From contig CALIHP010000014.1 of NCBI GenBank assembly GCA_938020565.1, positions 1 through 27,953 on the forward strand: a stretch of DNA of 27,953 bases. The letters run 5' to 3'. Under the pieces are notes generated by a model. The model worked only from the letters and a program-made list of their open reading frames with translations. It was not told where the DNA came from and searched no databases. Shown in pieces: positions 1-7,843 of this stretch. The position numbers and the translations under genes were made by a program. Origin of the DNA: an uncultured Anaerolineaceae bacterium (GTDB lineage Bacteria > Chloroflexota > Anaerolineae > Anaerolineales > Anaerolineaceae). Within the stretch, counting starts at the first letter, position 1, and every line of letters begins with the position of its first letter.

Positions 1-55
1 CCCATTCCTTTTCGTCCGCTTAATTTTTACTGTCCAACTTTTGGGGTGCAGTTCA
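1..55 (+). mobile_element. Right end of an IS3-family (IS150-like) insertion sequence, partial
   Basis: The outermost bases, 31-55, contain TGTCCAACTTTTGGGG and finish in GCAGTTCA. Read on the other strand they begin TGAACTGCACCCCAAAAG, which from memory is the terminal inverted repeat style of IS3/IS150-group elements. A short reading frame ends at TAA 21-23 and could be the last codons of the transposase. The element is cut by the window edge, so no transposase can be seen. Beyond base 55 the sequence becomes the 3' part of a fic-like gene. The assignment rests on recall of the end sequence, not on a search. Confidence 0.55.
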
Positions 56-282
56 ATGCCTTGATCGACCTTCTTTTTGAAACGCCAAAACTGACGATAA
101 CAGAAATCCAGGAAAAACTCGAAATAACGTTTCCAACAGCAAAATCTCTCGTCGAGTTATTCGCTGAGAAAAACGTTTTAACGCCGGTGATACCAGATCA
201 GAAAAGGAACCGTTCCTATTTATTTACAGAATATTTAAATATATTAAGCGAAGGGACGGAGCTTGAATCGTCAGATTCATAA
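56..282 (+). pseudogene. Fic-family protein, C-terminal winged-helix fragment, interrupted by an IS
   Basis: About 75 residues that resemble the C-terminal helix-turn-helix domain following the Fic AMPylation domain. Recognisable pieces are a start like ALIDLLFETP, then ITFPTAKSLVELF, then KRNRSYLFTEYLNIL. The frame runs open to the window edge, but the first 18 codons do not look like Fic and lie in the presumed IS end. The catalytic Fic motif (HxFxxGNGR) is not in the window. A GTG at 46 could start translation of the fragment, but it lies inside the IS end and has no ribosome binding site. I read it as the disrupted tail of a fic gene; an independent small regulator is less likely. Confidence 0.6.
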
Positions 283-300
283 ACAGCCTCCCTGATATAC

Positions 301-327
301 AAAAAGACTGGACAGCTATCCAGTCTT
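301..327 (-). terminator. Rho-independent terminator of the aminotransferase gene
   Basis: A perfect 9-bp inverted repeat, AAGACTGGA (304-312) and TCCAGTCTT (319-327), encloses a 6-base loop. Read on the minus strand the stem is followed by a T run (A301-A305 on plus, partly within the stem). It lies about 55 bases after the stop codon of the minus-strand aminotransferase. On plus it could also stop transcripts from the fic remnant. Confidence 0.65.
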
Positions 328-382
328 CAAGCTTCGTTCCAATCGTAAAAACGACGACGTCTCTTCGATCGCACTCGATCAG

Positions 383-1531
383 CTACAGGTCCTTCAGAAA
401 GTTCCGGATCCGTTCCAACGCGATCTCGATTTTCTCATACGCCGTCGCGTACGAGATCCGGACAAAGCCTTCGCCGCCCTTTCCGAACCCATTCCCCGGA
501 ATCAGCGCGACGCGCTTCTCGTTCAGGAGTCGTTCGGCGAACGCCTCGCTCGTCAACCCGGTCGACCGGATTTCCGGAAAGATATAAAACGCGCCTTTCG
601 GTTCCGCCGTCCGAAGACCGAATTCATTCAGCGTTTTATGCAGCAGCTTCCGCCGCCGGTCATATTCATTGCGCATGCGCACGACATCCTCCGCCCCGTC
701 CTTCAGCGCCGCGATCGCGCCCAGCTGCGCCAGCGTCGGCGCGGACATGATCAGGTACTGATGAATCTTATACGCTCCGTTCAGCAAGTCCCGCGGACCG
801 CAGATATACCCGATCCGGAATCCGGTCATCGCGTAATTTTTCGAAAATCCGCCGACGAGGAAGGTCCGATCAAACGCGCCCGGAATACTCGGCGCGCAGA
901 CATGCTCGCCCTCAAAAACAAGCTGATCATACAGCTCGTCCGAAATCATTGCTAAATCATATTTTAGAGCCAGCCGCGTCAACCGCGTCAGCGCCTCGCG
1001 CGAAGCGACCGCGCCCGTAGGGTTGCAGGGGAACCCGAACAGGATCGCCCGCGTTTTCGGCGTTATCGCCGCTTCGACGGCCGCGACGTCAAGATCAAAA
1101 TCATTCTCGATCGTGCAGGGAATTTCAACGGGAACTCCGGAAGCCAGGTAAACCGCCGCCTGATACGAGACGAAACAGGGCGTAATCACAATGACTTCAT
1201 CACCGGGGTTAACGGTCGCCGCCAGCGCCAGAAAAAGCGCCTCGGAACAGCCGACCGTGACGATAATCTCGTCGTCAGGATCATAGCGAACGCCGTAAAG
1301 ATTGAAAAGATGATCCGAGATCGCGATCCGCAGCCCGGAAATCCCAAGATTCGCAGTATAGTGCGTTTCGCCGGACTGAAGTCCGGCAACCGCCGCTCGA
1401 ACGACGCAGTCCGGTGACGAAAAATCGGGTTCGCCGATTCCCAGCGAAACGACGTCTTCCGGGACGTCAAAATAACGACGAATCGCGGAAGGCTGGATCG
1501 ATTCCGCGCGGAACGATAATTTAACAGGCAT
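383..1531 (-). CDS. Class I/II pyridoxal-phosphate aminotransferase
   Basis: 382 residues, the normal size for the fold-type I aspartate aminotransferase superfamily (AspC/PatA-like). Visible signatures are GIGEPDF near residue 31, the substrate/PLP motif NPTG at 170-173, SDELY at 197-201 with the PLP-ring aspartate D198, and SKNYAMTGFRIGY with the Schiff-base lysine K231. The conserved arginine that binds the substrate carboxylate is plausibly in the C-terminal FVRISYA segment. It should exchange an amino group between an amino acid and a 2-oxo acid in the cytosol; the exact substrate cannot be read. The start is an ATG preceded by AAGGAG. It lies downstream of the nucleotidyltransferase gene on the same strand but behind a terminator, so it is probably a separate transcript. 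Confidence 0.9.
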   Translation of the reverse strand: MPVKLSFRAESIQPSAIRRYFDVPEDVVSLGIGEPDFSSPDCVVRAAVAGLQSGETHYTANLGISGLRIAISDHLFNLYGVRYDPDDEIIVTVGCSEALFLALAATVNPGDEVIVITPCFVSYQAAVYLASGVPVEIPCTIENDFDLDVAAVEAAITPKTRAILFGFPCNPTGAVASREALTRLTRLALKYDLAMISDELYDQLVFEGEHVCAPSIPGAFDRTFLVGGFSKNYAMTGFRIGYICGPRDLLNGAYKIHQYLIMSAPTLAQLGAIAALKDGAEDVVRMRNEYDRRRKLLHKTLNEFGLRTAEPKGAFYIFPEIRSTGLTSEAFAERLLNEKRVALIPGNGFGKGGEGFVRISYATAYEKIEIALERIRNFLKDL

Positions 1532-1609
1532 AGGCGCTCCTTCAACTCCGATAAAAAACGCCGTGCCGAAACCGGGATTCGTTTTTCCGGATAAAAAAAT
1601 TTCCTCTCT

Positions 1610-1615
1610 ATTATA
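1610..1615 (-). promoter_or_regulatory. Possible -10 box for the aminotransferase gene
   Basis: TATAAT on the minus strand, about 80 bases before the aminotransferase ATG and just after the terminator of the preceding gene. No good -35 hexamer is visible at 16-18 bases, so this is suggestive only. Confidence 0.3.
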
Positions 1616-1616
1616 G

Positions 1617-1650
1617 CGAAAAAGGCGGGGGACTTCGTCACCGCCGCCTT
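1617..1650 (-). terminator. Terminator of the sugar nucleotidyltransferase gene
   Basis: On the minus strand a GC-rich stem, AAGGCGG paired with CCGCCTT and extended imperfectly through GTGAC/GTCCC around a short loop, is followed by TTTTTCG. It begins about 20 bases after the stop of the minus-strand gene ending at 1672. It is a typical intrinsic terminator with one bulge. Confidence 0.7.
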
Positions 1651-1671
1651 GACTCGATACGGAACGACGGG

Positions 1672-2682
1672 CTACAGTTCTAAAATTGAGTTATCGCCGA
1701 CGAAGAGGCTCTTCTCTTTTCCGCTCAGCCTGACCTTCGCGCCGACGAGCGAATCCTTAAGAACCTGATTTTCGATTGTCGTATCCTCGGCGATAATTGA
1801 ATTGGAAATAACGCTGTTCCGGATTTTCGCGCCGGAAGCGACGGACACGTACGGACCGATAACCGTGTTCTCTACGATCGCGTCCTCAGCGACGAAAACC
1901 GGTTCGATAACGGTTACGGTCGCTCGTTGTCGGACGGCTGAACTATTGTCGTTCCCATGCGCTAAGAAATAGCGATTCGACGAGAAAACCGTATCCGGAA
2001 CGCCGGTATCGAGCCAGAGCTCGGTCTCGGCGATCGTGAAATTCGCGCCCTGCTCGATCATGATATTCAGCGCATCGGCGATATAGTATTCGTTCTTAAG
2101 CGAAATTTTTTCGCGAATCTGACGATCGATCGCCGCGATAAGATCCCGGCCTTCCCTGAAATAATAGAAGCCGACGATAACCTGCTTGAATTCGTCCGTT
2201 GGCGGTTTTTCGATAAATCGCTCGACGCGGTTCTTCGCGTCGGTAATCGCGACGCCGAAACGCTGCGGCTGCTCGTTATACTGCGTCCAGGCGACGCCGT
2301 CGGCCGTCTCGTTTTTCAGGAAGCTCAGGTCTGAATCAATAATCGTATCGGAAAAGGTCATGATCATCGGGCCGGAAATCAGGTCTTTCGCGAGAAAAAT
2401 TGCGTGCGACTGCCCTTTCATTTCTTCCTGAACGACGTATCTGGCGCGGGTATCCGGATACCGCTGATCCATGAACGTCCTGATCCCCCAGCCTGTCGGG
2501 GAAATAATAAAAATATATTCGAGTTCAAACGCGTCTTCGAGGCTCTTGAACTCGTCCAAGAGATAATCGAGCGACGTGCGTCCCGCCATGTTAATCAGCG
2601 GTTTCGGTTTGCTCCAGGTCCACGGGCGAAGCCTGGACCCGAACCCGGCCATCGGAATGACGATTTGAATCTGTTGTTTCAT
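1672..2682 (-). CDS. Sugar-phosphate nucleotidyltransferase (NDP-sugar pyrophosphorylase type)
   Basis: 336 residues. The N-terminal GT-A nucleotidyltransferase domain shows the signature MAGFGSRLRPWTWSKPKPL near residues 11-29, which binds the nucleotide, and FSDTIID near 110, which would hold the metal. KNEYYIADAL and ELWLDTGVP follow in the order usual for glucose-1-phosphate thymidylyl/uridylyltransferases. After about residue 245 come hexapeptide-like turns (VIEPVFVAEDAIVENTVIG and after) that suggest a left-handed beta-helix tail. Expected reaction: sugar 1-phosphate plus NTP to NDP-sugar plus pyrophosphate, feeding cell-surface polysaccharide synthesis. The base and the sugar cannot be decided. 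The ATG is preceded by a G-rich Shine-Dalgarno (GGGGGG). It is monocistronic, with a terminator after it. Confidence 0.85.
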   Translation of the reverse strand: MKQQIQIVIPMAGFGSRLRPWTWSKPKPLINMAGRTSLDYLLDEFKSLEDAFELEYIFIISPTGWGIRTFMDQRYPDTRARYVVQEEMKGQSHAIFLAKDLISGPMIMTFSDTIIDSDLSFLKNETADGVAWTQYNEQPQRFGVAITDAKNRVERFIEKPPTDEFKQVIVGFYYFREGRDLIAAIDRQIREKISLKNEYYIADALNIMIEQGANFTIAETELWLDTGVPDTVFSSNRYFLAHGNDNSSAVRQRATVTVIEPVFVAEDAIVENTVIGPYVSVASGAKIRNSVISNSIIAEDTTIENQVLKDSLVGAKVRLSGKEKSLFVGDNSILEL

Positions 2683-2751
2683 GCTGAACCCCCCTGATTT
2701 ATCCTTCTTTAAAAAAACCGGTAAAAAACGCCGGCGTCAGGCACTGGGTTA

Positions 2752-2757
2752 ATTATA
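2752..2757 (-). promoter_or_regulatory. Possible -10 box for the nucleotidyltransferase gene
   Basis: TATAAT on minus about 70 bases before the ATG. No convincing -35 is present at the proper distance. The leader between it and the gene holds CCGG...CCGG followed by seven T's, a very weak hairpin that I do not call as an attenuator. Confidence 0.3.
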
Positions 2758-2810
2758 CAGGGAATTAGACAAAATCATCTATTGCGAAAGAAACGAATCA
2801 TAGTGTCAAG

Positions 2811-2883
2811 TCGGGGTGCGCGGACTCGAACCGCGGACCCCCGCGTCCCAAACGCGGTGCGCTGCCAACTGCGCTACACCCCG
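2811..2883 (-). tRNA. tRNA-Pro (anticodon UGG)
   Basis: On the minus strand the sequence folds as a full cloverleaf. The 7-bp acceptor stem is CGGGGTG with CACCCCG, the D stem is GCGC/GCGC, and the anticodon stem is CCGCG/CGCGG around the loop TTTGGGA, giving anticodon TGG. The T arm is CGCGG-TTCGAGT-CCGCG. The discriminator is A, and the 3' CCA is not encoded (CTTGA follows), so it must be added enzymatically. It reads proline codons CCN, mainly CCA. Confidence 0.95.
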
Positions 2884-2888
2884 ATCCC

Positions 2889-2917
2889 GGCGGAATTATT
2901 ATACCCGCGATTCCGCC
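2889..2917 (-). promoter_or_regulatory. Promoter of tRNA-Pro with an inverted repeat around the -10
   Basis: On minus, TATAAT (2898-2903) lies about 15 bases before the tRNA 5' end, a good position for a -10 box. It is enclosed by a perfect 8-bp inverted repeat, GGCGGAAT (2889-2896) and ATTCCGCC (2910-2917). The repeat could be an operator or the remains of a terminator-like hairpin. No good -35 is visible. Confidence 0.5.
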
Positions 2918-2988
2918 TTTTCGTTCGAAAACGCGGTCATTACAGCTTTTTTGCATCCTGACGGTTTTTCATCCGCCGCGATACGTTT

Positions 2989-3975
2989 TTAACTCTTGCG
3001 GGCGTTCTTGCGCATGTCGAAGATGACGGACAGGATAATTACGAGGCCCTCGACAATCTGCTGCCAGTAGGAATGCACCCCCATCAGGGTCATCCCGTTG
3101 CGCATGACGGAAAGGACGAGCGCGCCGATGACCGCGCCGCCGATCGTTCCGATTCCGCCGGAATGGCTCGTTCCGCCGATCGTCGTTGACGCGATCGCGG
3201 TCAGCTCATACCCGGTCGCCAGTCCTGGCTGAGCCGAGACCATCCGCCCGGACGAGACGATTGCCGCCACGCCGCAGAGCAGGCCCATCAGCGTGTAGAT
3301 CCAGACGAGCGTCCCTTTGACGTTGACGCCGGAAACCTGCGCTGCGTTGATATTGCCGCCGATCGCGTATGCGCGTTTCCCGAAACGTGTCTGCGAAAGG
3401 AGGATCCACATGATCGTAATCATGACGATATAAATCCATCCGGGCATCGGGACCCCGAGGAAACGCCCCTGCCCGATGAATTTGAACTGCGGAATGAGCG
3501 TACTGATCGGGCGGCCGTTGGTATAGAGGTACGTTGCGCCGCGCGCGATTGTCGTCATTCCCAGCGTTGCGATAAACGCCGGGATTCCCGTGTAGGCGAT
3601 GAGCGATCCGTTGATCGCGCCGGCGATCATGCCGACGAGCAGCGCAGCAAGAATCGGGACGATAATCGGAAGCTCCGGCAGGTTCGGATAGACCTTATTC
3701 GCAGCGCCGGAGGTCTGGCCCAGCGAGGTCGCGACGACCGCCGACAGCGCTAAAATCGATCCGACGGACAGGTCGATTCCTTTCGAGATGATAACAATCG
3801 TCATCCCCAGCGATAAGATTCCGTAGATCGACGTCTGGGTTAAAATATTCAGCAGGTTATCCCAGGTCCGGAAATTTGGCTTGACGATCGACAGGAACAG
3901 GATCATCGCCAATAAGACGATCGCAATCCCGTATTTATTAAGAATCGTTTTGATAGTGGTCTGGTTAGGTTTCAT
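2989..3975 (-). CDS. Sugar ABC transporter permease (RbsC family)
   Basis: 328 residues with about eight to ten hydrophobic segments, the usual size for a ribose/galactose/inositol-type permease (CUT2 class). The family signature GMTIVIISKGIDLSVGS is at about residues 57-73, and a glycine-rich GGAVIGALVLSVMRNGM region lies in the last third. It forms the membrane channel, working with the ATPase and binding protein encoded just upstream on the same strand. It is the last gene of the operon, with 53 bases between it and the ATPase stop. Substrate class follows from context (the divergent inositol-dehydrogenase-like gene), so inositol or a related sugar is inferred. Confidence 0.9.
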   Translation of the reverse strand: MKPNQTTIKTILNKYGIAIVLLAMILFLSIVKPNFRTWDNLLNILTQTSIYGILSLGMTIVIISKGIDLSVGSILALSAVVATSLGQTSGAANKVYPNLPELPIIVPILAALLVGMIAGAINGSLIAYTGIPAFIATLGMTTIARGATYLYTNGRPISTLIPQFKFIGQGRFLGVPMPGWIYIVMITIMWILLSQTRFGKRAYAIGGNINAAQVSGVNVKGTLVWIYTLMGLLCGVAAIVSSGRMVSAQPGLATGYELTAIASTTIGGTSHSGGIGTIGGAVIGALVLSVMRNGMTLMGVHSYWQQIVEGLVIILSVIFDMRKNARKS

Positions 3976-4028
3976 GAAAGCGTTCCTTCTCCGAGTTTAC
4001 TTGAATCCGTTTGCTGCGAATCGCTATT

Positions 4029-5543
4029 TTATGAAAGCGCCTGTTCCGCGGTTCCGGTTGCGTAGCGGAGTACGGTCTCCTGCGTCAGGTCGGGGGTGTT
4101 TTCCAGGATTCCGGTAACTTTCCCTTCGTGCATGACGAGGATTCGATCGCTCATCCCCAGAATTTCAGGCATCTCCGACGAGACCATCAGGATGGATTTC
4201 CCTTCCTTCGCCAGCAGCGTCATCAGCCGGTAGATTTCGGCTTTCGCGCCGATATCGATCCCGCGTGTCGGTTCGTCTAAGAAGAGGATTTCCGGCTGCG
4301 TCATCAGCCAACGGGCCAACAGGACTTTCTGCTGATTTCCGCCGCTCAGGTTTTCAATCGACGTATTCAGCGACGGCGTCTTGATTTGCATCTGGCTGAC
4401 GAACCTGTCGCAGCCTTTAGCGACTTCCTTCTGATTGATCAGGCCGAGGCGGTTCAGGAAGTCGTCGTAACTGGAAATCGCGACGTTGATATGAATCGGG
4501 AGCGGCCCGTATATTCCGTTCATCCGCCGGTCTTCGGTCAGGAAGGCCATCCGCTGCCCGATTGCGTCGGTTGGCTGCCTGATTTCTACCGGATTCCCGT
4601 GGATTCGGATTTCGCCGCTGGTTTTCGTACGAACGCCGAAAATCGTCTCGGCGACCTCGGTCCGGCCCGCGCCGACGAGTCCGGCGATTCCGAGAATTTC
4701 GCCGGACCGAAGCGTAAACGATACGTTCTTGAAGTATTTTTCATGGCTCAGATCCTTGACTTCAAGAACCGGATCGCCGATCTCGGTTTTTATTTTCGGG
4801 TAAAGCTCGGATAATTCGCGCCCGATCATCATGGTAATCATGTCGTCCATCGTCAGGTCTTTTACAAGACGTGTCCCGATATATTCGCCGTCGCGGAGAA
4901 CGGTCGCGCGGTCGGCGATCTCGAGAATTTCGTTCAGGCGGTGCGAGATGTAGATAATTGACGTTCCCTGATCGCGGAGACGGTTGATAATTCGGAAAAG
5001 CTGTTCCTGTTCATGTTCCGTCAGCGCGGACGAGGGTTCGTCCATGATTATCAGTTTTGCGTCATATGAGATCGCTTTGGCGATTTCGACCATCTGCATC
5101 TTGGCGACCGTCAGCTCCGACATATGGATCGTCGGATCGATCTCAAAGTCGATCCGCTTCAGAACTTCGCGGCTCATGCGTGCCATTTTCTGATGATCTA
5201 CCAGTCCGAATCGATTCAGCGGTTCGCGTCCGAGCCAGATATTTTCCATAATCGGGCGATGAAGAATGGGCGACAGCTCCTGATGAATCATCGAGATCCC
5301 TTTTTTCAATGCGTTGGCGGTCGTCGTATGATCGAGGCGTTCGCCGTCGAATATGATTTCGCCGTCGTCGATTTGATAAATTCCGAGAAGACATTTCATC
5401 AGAGTCGACTTCCCCGCGCCGTTTTCTCCCAGAAGCGCATGAACCTCACCGCGGGCGATTTCGAGCGAAACGTTTTTGAGCGCGTTGACGCCGGGGAAGC
5501 GCTTGCTGATATTCTTCATGGTCAACAATGGGGTTTCATTCAT
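4029..5543 (-). CDS. Sugar ABC transporter ATP-binding protein, two ATPase domains (RbsA family)
   Basis: 504 residues with two fused nucleotide-binding domains. Domain 1 has Walker A GENGAGKST near residue 37 and Walker B LIIMDEPSSAL. Domain 2 has the relaxed P-loop GLVGAGRTE usual for this family, signature LSGGNQQKV and an intact Walker B LFLDEPTRGID. This arrangement is typical of CUT2 transporters for ribose, galactose, xylose or inositol. I place the start at ATG 5543 (MNETPLL); a TTG eight codons upstream is also in frame, but the AAAGGA motif lies just after it and so favours the ATG. It acts on the cytoplasmic face, energising the permease that follows. Compared with the second ATPase in this window, both Walker B motifs are intact here. 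Confidence 0.92.
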   Translation of the reverse strand: MNETPLLTMKNISKRFPGVNALKNVSLEIARGEVHALLGENGAGKSTLMKCLLGIYQIDDGEIIFDGERLDHTTTANALKKGISMIHQELSPILHRPIMENIWLGREPLNRFGLVDHQKMARMSREVLKRIDFEIDPTIHMSELTVAKMQMVEIAKAISYDAKLIIMDEPSSALTEHEQEQLFRIINRLRDQGTSIIYISHRLNEILEIADRATVLRDGEYIGTRLVKDLTMDDMITMMIGRELSELYPKIKTEIGDPVLEVKDLSHEKYFKNVSFTLRSGEILGIAGLVGAGRTEVAETIFGVRTKTSGEIRIHGNPVEIRQPTDAIGQRMAFLTEDRRMNGIYGPLPIHINVAISSYDDFLNRLGLINQKEVAKGCDRFVSQMQIKTPSLNTSIENLSGGNQQKVLLARWLMTQPEILFLDEPTRGIDIGAKAEIYRLMTLLAKEGKSILMVSSEMPEILGMSDRILVMHEGKVTGILENTPDLTQETVLRYATGTAEQALS

Positions 5544-5585
5544 GCCATTTTTATCCTTTCTCAACACGGCTGATTTGAGGGATGG

Positions 5586-5612
5586 GAAAGAGGGTGACGC
5601 GCACCCTCTTTC
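5586..5612 (-). repeat. Intercistronic stem-loop between binding-protein and ATPase genes
   Basis: A perfect 11-bp inverted repeat, GAAAGAGGGTG (5586-5596) and CACCCTCTTTC (5602-5612), has a 5-base loop and no T run. It lies between the stop of the binding-protein gene and the ATPase start. Such hairpins commonly protect the upstream mRNA or cause partial termination, so that more binding protein than ATPase is made; that role is inferred here. Confidence 0.75.
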
Positions 5613-5646
5613 GATCTGTTTTTCTTCGTCTCGCTGCCGCTCCGTA

Positions 5647-6591
5647 TTATTCGAAATCGGTGATATTCTTGGGCGTGGCTAAGACGAACGGAATTTTCGT
5701 ATACGGTTCAGGGTCTTCGTCGCGGAGCGCGGCTAACGCGACCATCATTGCGCCTTCGCCCTGGCCTTTCCCGTCCTGCATGACAGATGCGTCGAGCCGT
5801 CCGTCGATGATCGCCTGCTTCGCGTCAGGGATCAGGTCGACGCCCATGATAATGATATCCTCGCGTCCGGCGGCTTCTGTGGCTTCGACAGCGCCTAAAG
5901 CCATTTCGTCGTTATTCGAGAAAATCAGTTTTAATTTATCGCCGTGGGCGGTCAGCCAGTTTTCCGTGATGGTCATGCCCTGGTCGCGCTGCCAATCGCC
6001 GTTCTGCTCAGCGAGGAGCTTATAATTTTCCGCTTCTTTAAGAGCGTCTTTATTGCCCTGGGTCCGGGCGATCGCGCCCTGATTCGAGAGGATCCCGACG
6101 AGGATCGCGTAACCGATTTCCTCTTCTTTGCCGAGGAGCTCGACGGCGTATTCGGCCTGGAATTTTCCGGCGTCAGCCTCTTCGGACCCTACGTAGTAAA
6201 CGTTTTCAGGATAATCTTCCGGATCCAGCTCTGAGAACGGATTGCGGTTGACAAAAACGAGCGGAATACCGGCTTTCTGCGCAGCTTCGATAATCGGTTC
6301 GACGGCGCTGGTATCGATCGGTACGACGATTAAAGCGTCGACGCCTTCGGCGATAAACGCGTTGATCTGATCCTGTTGCTTGAGGATGTCTTCGCCGCCG
6401 TCGGAGTAGACGTATTCGACGCCTTCTTTTTCGGCGTAGGCGCGCGCGTAACCTTCGATAACCGTCTGAAAGGTGTCATTAAAGTTGTTGCAGGCATAGC
6501 CGATTTTGAACGTATCCTGCGCGAAAACGGCGCTGCTGAGAACGAGGACGAGTACGACGGCTGACAGGATTACTATGAATTTCTTTTGCAT
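5647..6591 (-). CDS. Sugar ABC transporter substrate-binding protein (periplasmic-binding-protein type I)
   Basis: 314 residues. An N-terminal signal peptide is visible: positive MQKK, hydrophobic core IVILSAVVLVLVLSS, cleavage near AVFAQ. The mature part begins TFKIGYACNNFNDTFQ, followed by DQINAFIAEGVDALIVVP, the pattern of RbsB-like binding proteins. IIIMGVDLIPDAKQAI towards the C-terminus is the usual second-lobe ligand region. No lipobox cysteine is seen at the cleavage site. It is the first gene of the operon, followed by a hairpin, the ATPase and the permease. The AAAGGAG ribosome binding site is good. The ligand is a monosaccharide or polyol; the divergent dehydrogenase suggests inositol-like. 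Confidence 0.9.
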   Translation of the reverse strand: MQKKFIVILSAVVLVLVLSSAVFAQDTFKIGYACNNFNDTFQTVIEGYARAYAEKEGVEYVYSDGGEDILKQQDQINAFIAEGVDALIVVPIDTSAVEPIIEAAQKAGIPLVFVNRNPFSELDPEDYPENVYYVGSEEADAGKFQAEYAVELLGKEEEIGYAILVGILSNQGAIARTQGNKDALKEAENYKLLAEQNGDWQRDQGMTITENWLTAHGDKLKLIFSNNDEMALGAVEATEAAGREDIIIMGVDLIPDAKQAIIDGRLDASVMQDGKGQGEGAMMVALAALRDEDPEPYTKIPFVLATPKNITDFE

Positions 6592-6624
6592 ATCGGATCT
6601 CCTTTGATTTCTAAAACGAAAATC

Positions 6625-6649
6625 TTACATGAATGTAAAAAGAATTATA
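6625..6649 (-). promoter_or_regulatory. Promoter -10 and palindromic operator candidate for the first sugar ABC operon
   Basis: On minus, TATAAT (6644-6649) lies about 55 bases before the binding-protein ATG. Immediately downstream, over the expected transcription start, is the perfect palindrome TTACATGAATGTAA (6625-6638). A repressor site there would block initiation. The -35 is poor, suggesting dependence on an activator or weak basal use. The regulator is not identifiable in the window; the IclR protein 1.3 kb away is one possibility. Confidence 0.5.
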
Positions 6650-6819
6650 ACGAACCTGTTGCATGGGCGAAAGGGATAAACAGATGATGTTTGTCATATT
6701 TTTATGATTAGGTTTACGTGATGGATATCATGTTGCATTGAGTACAAAATACCGGGCGGTTTGCATTTATGATTTGTTATTGAATGGCAGCCGGGCTTTA
6801 TAGCGGTAAGGAGGTGTAT

Positions 6820-7842
6820 ATGGAAAAGGTACGGATTGCGATTGCCGGGTTGGGGCGGTTAGGAAAGATTCATGCGAATCATCTTTGCGGCCAGATTCCG
6901 GGGGCAGAGGTTACGGCGGCCTGTTCGATTATCGATACGGAGCTGAGCTATGCGCGCGAGGAACTGGGAATCCGCGACGTTTATCGCGATTATGATGAGA
7001 TGATTGAACGGGGAAATTTTGACGCGGTGGCGATCGTTACGCCTTCGGGGGTGCATTGTTCACAGCTGACGCGGGCGCTGGAGGCTGGGAAGCATGTTTT
7101 CTGCGAAAAGCCGCTGGGCGTGACGGTTGACGAATGCCTTCGCGCGGCGAAAGCCGTTCAGGCGCATCCGGGCCTGGTTTTCCAGTTGGGCTTCATGCGC
7201 CGGTTCGATCCATCTTATCGATACGCGATGGAGAAAATTCGCAGCGGGTTGATCGGGGAACCTTACCTGGTTAAGGCGACAGGGTTGGATCCACTGAAGC
7301 TGCTTCCGGGGGCGATGAGCTTTCTGGCGACGAGCGGCGGGATTTTCGTCGATATGGCGATTCATGATATCGACCTGATGCGCTGGTTTCTCGGGTCGGA
7401 ACCGGAATCGGTTTTCGCGGTCGGTTCGACGTTCGGTTTCCCGGAGATCGCCGCGATGGGCGACGTTGAGGCAGGCTGCGCTTTGTACCGTTTTGAGAAT
7501 GGGGCGATGGGGACGATTCATACGAGTCGGACCGCGCCGTATGGATATCATATTGAAACGGAGATCGTGGGAACGAAAGGCGCGATCCGGATCGGTCAGG
7601 TCCCCGCGAAAAATGGAGCGGTTCTGTACACGGACAGCGGCGTCGGGGTCGACTGCGTCGAAGCGTTTCCGGAGCGGTTCGAGCGTGCGTTTCTGGATGA
7701 AAAGATCTGTTTTGTCGATTGCGTCCGGAATGGGAAAAAACCGGAGATCGACGTCATCGACGGAGTGCGGTCGGCGGAAATTGCGTTGGCGACGACGCAG
7801 TCGCTGAAGAACGGTGAGCTCGTGCGAATCCGGTATCGGTGA
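6820..7842 (+). CDS. Gfo/Idh/MocA oxidoreductase, inositol 2-dehydrogenase-like
   Basis: 340 residues, the standard length. The Rossmann motif AGLGRLGKIHA lies at about residues 9-19 and binds NAD(P). The family motif CEKPLG has the catalytic lysine at K97, and GGIFVDMAIHDID has D178 and H182 at the positions of the catalytic Asp and His of inositol dehydrogenases. It likely oxidises a ring hydroxyl of inositol or a related sugar to a ketone in the cytosol. I use ATG 6820 because AAGGAGG lies seven bases upstream; an in-frame ATG at 6784 has no such site. It is divergent from the sugar ABC operon, whose product it may act on. Alternatives in this large family, such as sugar or scyllo-inositol dehydrogenases, cannot be excluded. 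Confidence 0.85.
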   Translation: MEKVRIAIAGLGRLGKIHANHLCGQIPGAEVTAACSIIDTELSYAREELGIRDVYRDYDEMIERGNFDAVAIVTPSGVHCSQLTRALEAGKHVFCEKPLGVTVDECLRAAKAVQAHPGLVFQLGFMRRFDPSYRYAMEKIRSGLIGEPYLVKATGLDPLKLLPGAMSFLATSGGIFVDMAIHDIDLMRWFLGSEPESVFAVGSTFGFPEIAAMGDVEAGCALYRFENGAMGTIHTSRTAPYGYHIETEIVGTKGAIRIGQVPAKNGAVLYTDSGVGVDCVEAFPERFERAFLDEKICFVDCVRNGKKPEIDVIDGVRSAEIALATTQSLKNGELVRIRYR

Positions 7843-7843
7843 A

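Noticed and set aside
2715..2745. Attenuator-like CCGG hairpin plus T run in the leader of the nucleotidyltransferase
   Set aside because: The stem is only 4 bp and there is no leader peptide or alternative structure.
6760..6773. TATGAT as a -10 box for the inositol-dehydrogenase-like gene
   Set aside because: No -35 at an acceptable distance; not strong enough to list as a feature.
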